Assembly (NCBI RefSeq): GCF_040687965.1
Contig: NZ_CP156086.1
Location: 102,304 to 166,303, forward strand
DNA: 64,000 bases
Source: Methylocystis echinoides
Lineage (GTDB): Bacteria; Pseudomonadota; Alphaproteobacteria; Rhizobiales; Beijerinckiaceae
Reading direction: 5' to 3'
The notes beneath the pieces were generated by a model. The model was not told the origin of the DNA. It saw only the letters and a program-made list of their open reading frames with translations, and did no database searches. Positions 61,188 through 64,000 of this stretch are shown here, in pieces; position 1 is the first letter of the stretch; every line of letters starts with the position of its first letter. The position numbers and the translations under genes were made by a program.

Positions 61188-62264
61188 ATGGGACTGGGCG
61201 GAGAACTCCGACTGACGCTGGCCGCCGCCGCCTTGTCGCTCGTCGTCGGGCTTGGCCCGGCAAAGGCCGACGACATGGCGCGACCGCTCGGCCTGCCGCC
61301 GGTTCCGCGCGAGATCGCCGGCGCGCCGGCGATGCAAAAGCTCGGAGAGAAGCTTTTCTTCGACCGCAGCCTCGCGGCGAACGGGACGCTCTCCTGCGCC
61401 ATGTGTCACATTCCGGCGCAGGCTTTCGCGTCGAACCAGAGCGCGCTGTCGATTGGCATGGAAGGGCGCAGCCTGCGGCGCAACGCGCCGTCGCTCTATA
61501 ACGTCGTCTTCAAGCGCTATCTCTTCCACGACGGACGGGAAACCGATCTCGCCGCCCAGGTCTGGGGGCCTTTGCTCGCGCCCGACGAAATGGGCAACGC
61601 CGGCGTCGGCCCGTTGCTCGCCCGGCTGCGCAGCGACCCCGATTACGGCCCCTCCTTCGACGCGGCCTTTCCCGGGGAGGGCGTCACCATGACGACGCTC
61701 GGCCGCGCCATCGCCGCTTATGAAGCGACGCTCCTGCGCGGCGACAGCCGGTTCGATCGAGCCCTCTTTGGCGGCGACAAAGCCGCCCTGTCGGCCGAGG
61801 AATGGCGCGGCTACGAGATTTTCGTCGGCAAGGGCGGCTGCGTCGCCTGCCATCGCATCGAGAGCGACGCGGCGCTCTTCACCGATCAGGCGTGGCACAA
61901 TACCGGGGTCGCGTTCAAAGCCCGCGCCGCCCCGGCGACGCGGCGGATTCAATTGGCGCCGGGTCTCGTGAAGGAGGTGGACCTTTCCGCCTTGGGCCTC
62001 GCCGGCGCGGCCCCGCGCGACGTCGGTCGCTTCGAGATCACCAATGATCCGGCCGACCGCTGGGCCTATACGACCCCGATGCTGCGCGGCGTCGCGAACA
62101 GCTGGCCCTATATGCACGACGGCAGCCTCGCGACGCTCGAAGAGGTCGTCGACTTCTATGATGGCGGCGGCGGACCGAATCCGGCGCTCGATCCAAGGAT
62201 CAAACCGCTCGCGCTCACCCCGGCGGAAAAAGCCGCCCTGCTGGCGTTTCTCGAGGCGCTTTGA
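61188..62264 (+). CDS. Diheme cytochrome c peroxidase/MauG-like protein
   Basis: 358 residues with signal peptide (to AKADDM). Two heme sites, SCAMCHIPAQ and GGCVACHRIE, and the CcpA/MauG signatures RRNAPSLYNVVFKRYLFHDG and TPMLRGVANSWPYMHDGSLA. It either removes the hydrogen peroxide made by MtoX or matures the enzyme, as proposed for the mtoX-linked mauG. The start is the ATG at 61188 with GGAA upstream; the earlier in-frame Met at 61113 lies within the SCO gene. Confidence 0.88.
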   Translation: MGLGGELRLTLAAAALSLVVGLGPAKADDMARPLGLPPVPREIAGAPAMQKLGEKLFFDRSLAANGTLSCAMCHIPAQAFASNQSALSIGMEGRSLRRNAPSLYNVVFKRYLFHDGRETDLAAQVWGPLLAPDEMGNAGVGPLLARLRSDPDYGPSFDAAFPGEGVTMTTLGRAIAAYEATLLRGDSRFDRALFGGDKAALSAEEWRGYEIFVGKGGCVACHRIESDAALFTDQAWHNTGVAFKARAAPATRRIQLAPGLVKEVDLSALGLAGAAPRDVGRFEITNDPADRWAYTTPMLRGVANSWPYMHDGSLATLEEVVDFYDGGGGPNPALDPRIKPLALTPAEKAALLAFLEAL

Positions 62265-62335
62265 TCTGACGCGGCGCGGCCCCCCTGCCCTCTCGCGCCT
62301 TGACCGGCTGCGCGGCCGGATTCAGACTCGCGCGC

Positions 62336-62566
62336 ATGGACGCCATCCGCCTGCAGCGCATCGACGCGGCGCAGAACATGCGCCGCTTCTATCGTCTCGA
62401 CGTCGCCCGCGATCTCTTCGGGCGCTGGTGTCTCGTTCAGGAATGGGGGCGGATCGGCGGCGCCGGGCGGCTGCGCTTGGCGGCCTATGAGAGCGCGGCG
62501 CAAGCGCAGGACGCCCTCGCCCGAAAGCGGCGCGCCAAGGAGCGCCGGGGCTATGTCGCGCTGTAA
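62336..62566 (+). CDS. WGR-domain protein
   Basis: 76 residues, a single WGR domain: MRRFYRLDVARDLFGRWCLV, QEWGRIGGAGRLRLAAYESA, ending in a basic KRRAKERRGYVAL. WGR domains bind nucleic acids and stand-alone short versions are common on rhizobial plasmids. The start is the ATG at 62336 (MDAIRLQRIDAAQN). The role is unknown. Confidence 0.85.
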   Translation: MDAIRLQRIDAAQNMRRFYRLDVARDLFGRWCLVQEWGRIGGAGRLRLAAYESAAQAQDALARKRRAKERRGYVAL

Positions 62567-62639
62567 CGGCGCGCGCTGAACACCGCGAAAAGCGCGCGAT
62601 TCGCTTCGGCGCGCCCCCGATTGAAAGCCCCTTGAAAAA

Positions 62640-62655
62640 ATTGGCCGCGGCCAAC
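62640..62655. promoter_or_regulatory. parS-like partition site upstream of repA
   Basis: ATTGGCCGCGGCCAAC contains the perfect palindrome TTGGCCGCGGCCAA (62641-62654) and matches the repABC parS consensus GTTNNNNGCNNNNAAC at all fixed positions except the first base. Its place upstream of repA fits a centromere site bound by RepB. Confidence 0.6.
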
Positions 62656-62789
62656 TTTCCCCACCCCCCGAAATTGGCCGTATGGTTGACGGGCGTTAAG
62701 GATAAAGCGCTTGCCGGAATCGGCGAATCGTGAGTTTCTACGGAAACAAACGAGTTTTCGACCGAAAAGCGTATTGAGGAGAAAAAATC

Positions 62790-64000
62790 GTGGCGGCGGT
62801 TTCTGCGCGTCGGGACATGGAGACATCGGATGCGCGCATTTTCACCCATGCGCGGCTCCTCTCCGAACAATTGCAAAGGCTCGGCGCCCGGCTGTTTCCA
62901 CCCGACAGCCAGAAGGCGCTGCGCTCCTTCTCCTCGGGAGAGGCGGCGAAGCTGCTGCACGTCTCCGACGGCTATCTGCGGCAATTGTCGCTCGACGGCG
63001 TCGGTCCGGCGCCGGCGACGACGCCCTCGGGCCGGCGCTCCTACACGCTGTCGCAAATCAATGAATTGCGGCTCCACATCGCCAACGCCAAACCGCGCGA
63101 CGCACAAAAGATTCTGCCGCAGCGGCGCGCCGGCGAGAAGTTGCAGATCATCGCCTGCGCCAATTTCAAGGGCGGCTCGGCGAAGACGACGACGGCGCTC
63201 TATCTGGCGCAATATCTCGCGCTCTCCGGCTTTCGCGTGCTCGCGGTCGATCTCGATCCGCAGGCGTCGCTCTCCGCCATGCTCGGCCTGCAGCCGGAAT
63301 TCGACCTCGGCGAGGGCGACACGATCTATGGGGCGATCCGCTACGACGACAAGCGCCGGCCCGCGCGCGAAGTGGTGCGCAAGACCTATTTCGACGGGCT
63401 CGATCTCGTGCCGGGCAATCTCGAACTCATGGAGTTTGAACATGAGACGCCGCAGGCGCTCGCCCGCGGCCTGCGTCCCGAAGGCGGCATGTTCTTCGAA
63501 CGGCTCGGCCGCGCCCTCGACGAGATCGGCGCGGATTATGACGTCGTCGTCATCGATTGCCCGCCGCAGCTCGGCTATCTTACGCTCGGCGCGCTCTGCG
63601 CCGCGACCGCGCTGCTCGTCACCATTCATCCGCAGATGGTCGACGTCGCCTCCATGTCGCAGTTCCTGCTCATGGCCTCCGACCTCATGGCCGTGGTGCG
63701 CAAGGCCGGCGGCGACCTCACCCATGATTTCATCCGTTATGTCGTGACCCGGCACGAGCCGCACGACGGGCCGCAATCGCAGATCGTGGCGCTGCTGCGC
63801 GGCCTCTTCGGCGAGGAGGTTCTCGCCGCGACGGTGTGGAAATCGACCGCCATCGCCGACGCCGGCCTCTCCAAGCAGTCGCTTTACGAATTGGAGCGCA
63901 GCGCCGTGGGCCGCGCCACCTACGACCGCGCCATCGAGTCGCTCGAGGCCGTGAACAGCGAAATTCTCGGTCTGATCCTTTCCGCCTGGGGGAGGCCGAC
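62790..64000 (+). CDS. repA: RepA partition ATPase of a repABC replicon (3' end outside window)
   Basis: ParA-family protein, 403 residues present and continuing past the edge. The N-terminal part has a MerR/helix-turn-helix-like segment (FSSGEAAKLLHVSDGYLRQL), then the deviant Walker A KGGSAKTTTALYLAQYLALS, VLAVDLDPQASLSAMLG (Walker A') and DYDVVVIDCPPQLGYLTLGA (Walker B). RepA drives plasmid segregation and represses the operon. The GTG at 62790 is the start, with GAGGAG 8 bases upstream. repB and repC should follow. Confidence 0.93.
   Translation, partial: MAAVSARRDMETSDARIFTHARLLSEQLQRLGARLFPPDSQKALRSFSSGEAAKLLHVSDGYLRQLSLDGVGPAPATTPSGRRSYTLSQINELRLHIANAKPRDAQKILPQRRAGEKLQIIACANFKGGSAKTTTALYLAQYLALSGFRVLAVDLDPQASLSAMLGLQPEFDLGEGDTIYGAIRYDDKRRPAREVVRKTYFDGLDLVPGNLELMEFEHETPQALARGLRPEGGMFFERLGRALDEIGADYDVVVIDCPPQLGYLTLGALCAATALLVTIHPQMVDVASMSQFLLMASDLMAVVRKAGGDLTHDFIRYVVTRHEPHDGPQSQIVALLRGLFGEEVLAATVWKSTAIADAGLSKQSLYELERSAVGRATYDRAIESLEAVNSEILGLILSAWGRP

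Overview
The window is GC-rich alphaproteobacterial DNA. It looks like an accessory replicon of a Rhizobiales-type methylotroph or methanotroph (Methylocystaceae/Beijerinckiaceae-like), which is an inference from gene content and base composition. Support comes from the replication/partition gene repA entering at the right edge next to a parS-like palindrome, a methanethiol oxidase operon, a caa3 oxidase, many periplasmic cytochromes, three Rrf2 regulators, and no rRNA, tRNA or ribosomal genes.

Layout. 1-5.5 kb: a partial octaheme cytochrome c with HEAT/TPR repeats, a RES/Xre toxin-antitoxin pair with its promoter-operator, a ricin-B lectin, a DNA glycosylase of the deoxyinosine/uracil superfamily and a SmbP-like metal-binding protein. 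5.7-13.7 kb: envelope proteins (PepSY membrane protein, TPR, MORN, a monoheme protein, an arylsulfotransferase-like protein), an array of palindromic intergenic repeats and a cupin. 13.7-19.8 kb: an Rrf2 regulator and a TonB-ExbB-ExbD module with an outer-membrane barrel and a TonB-dependent receptor. 20.0-28.0 kb: a nine-gene collinear operon (DUF1549/DUF1553, DUF1501, cupredoxin, cytochrome c, dienelactone hydrolase, a cysteine-less rhodanese, peroxiredoxin, cytochrome c', cytochrome b561). It is preceded by a compact candidate small RNA, an Rrf2 gene and an XRE-cupin gene.

29.7-31.5 kb: a heme-binding GlcG/HbpS-like protein, a decayed sorbosone/glucose dehydrogenase and small proteins. 31.6-39.1 kb: a sulfur island. 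Sulfate-binding protein, cysteine synthase and serine acetyltransferase diverge from a family 2A encapsulin shell gene and its cargo cysteine desulfurase. The cargo gene is followed by an Rrf2 gene and a SqrR/BigR-like persulfide-sensor gene. Together these make cysteine and then extract its sulfur inside a protein compartment. 39.2-44.0 kb: a cupin-like protein, a histidine kinase with an ethylene-receptor-type copper-binding membrane domain, a papain/transglutaminase-like protein, small membrane proteins and an internally deleted SDR.

44.5-53.3 kb: a SulP transporter followed by a six-gene hydrogenase-4-like membrane complex whose large subunit lacks the NiFe ligands, i.e. an energy-converting hydrogenase-related (Ehr) complex. 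53.4-58.1 kb: a caa3-type terminal oxidase cluster. 58.2-62.3 kb: a TetR regulator and a methanethiol oxidation operon (DUF4242 protein, SBP56/MtoX, SCO-like protein, MauG/CcpA-like diheme protein), with matching operators in front of tetR and the operon. 62.3-64 kb: an orphan WGR protein, parS-like site and repA.

The most notable items are the encapsulin/desulfurase pair with a shell-like peptide inside the cargo's N-terminal extension, the SulP-Ehr module, the DUF1549/DUF1501 redox operon, the ethylene-receptor-like kinase and the candidate small RNA at 28.2-28.4 kb.
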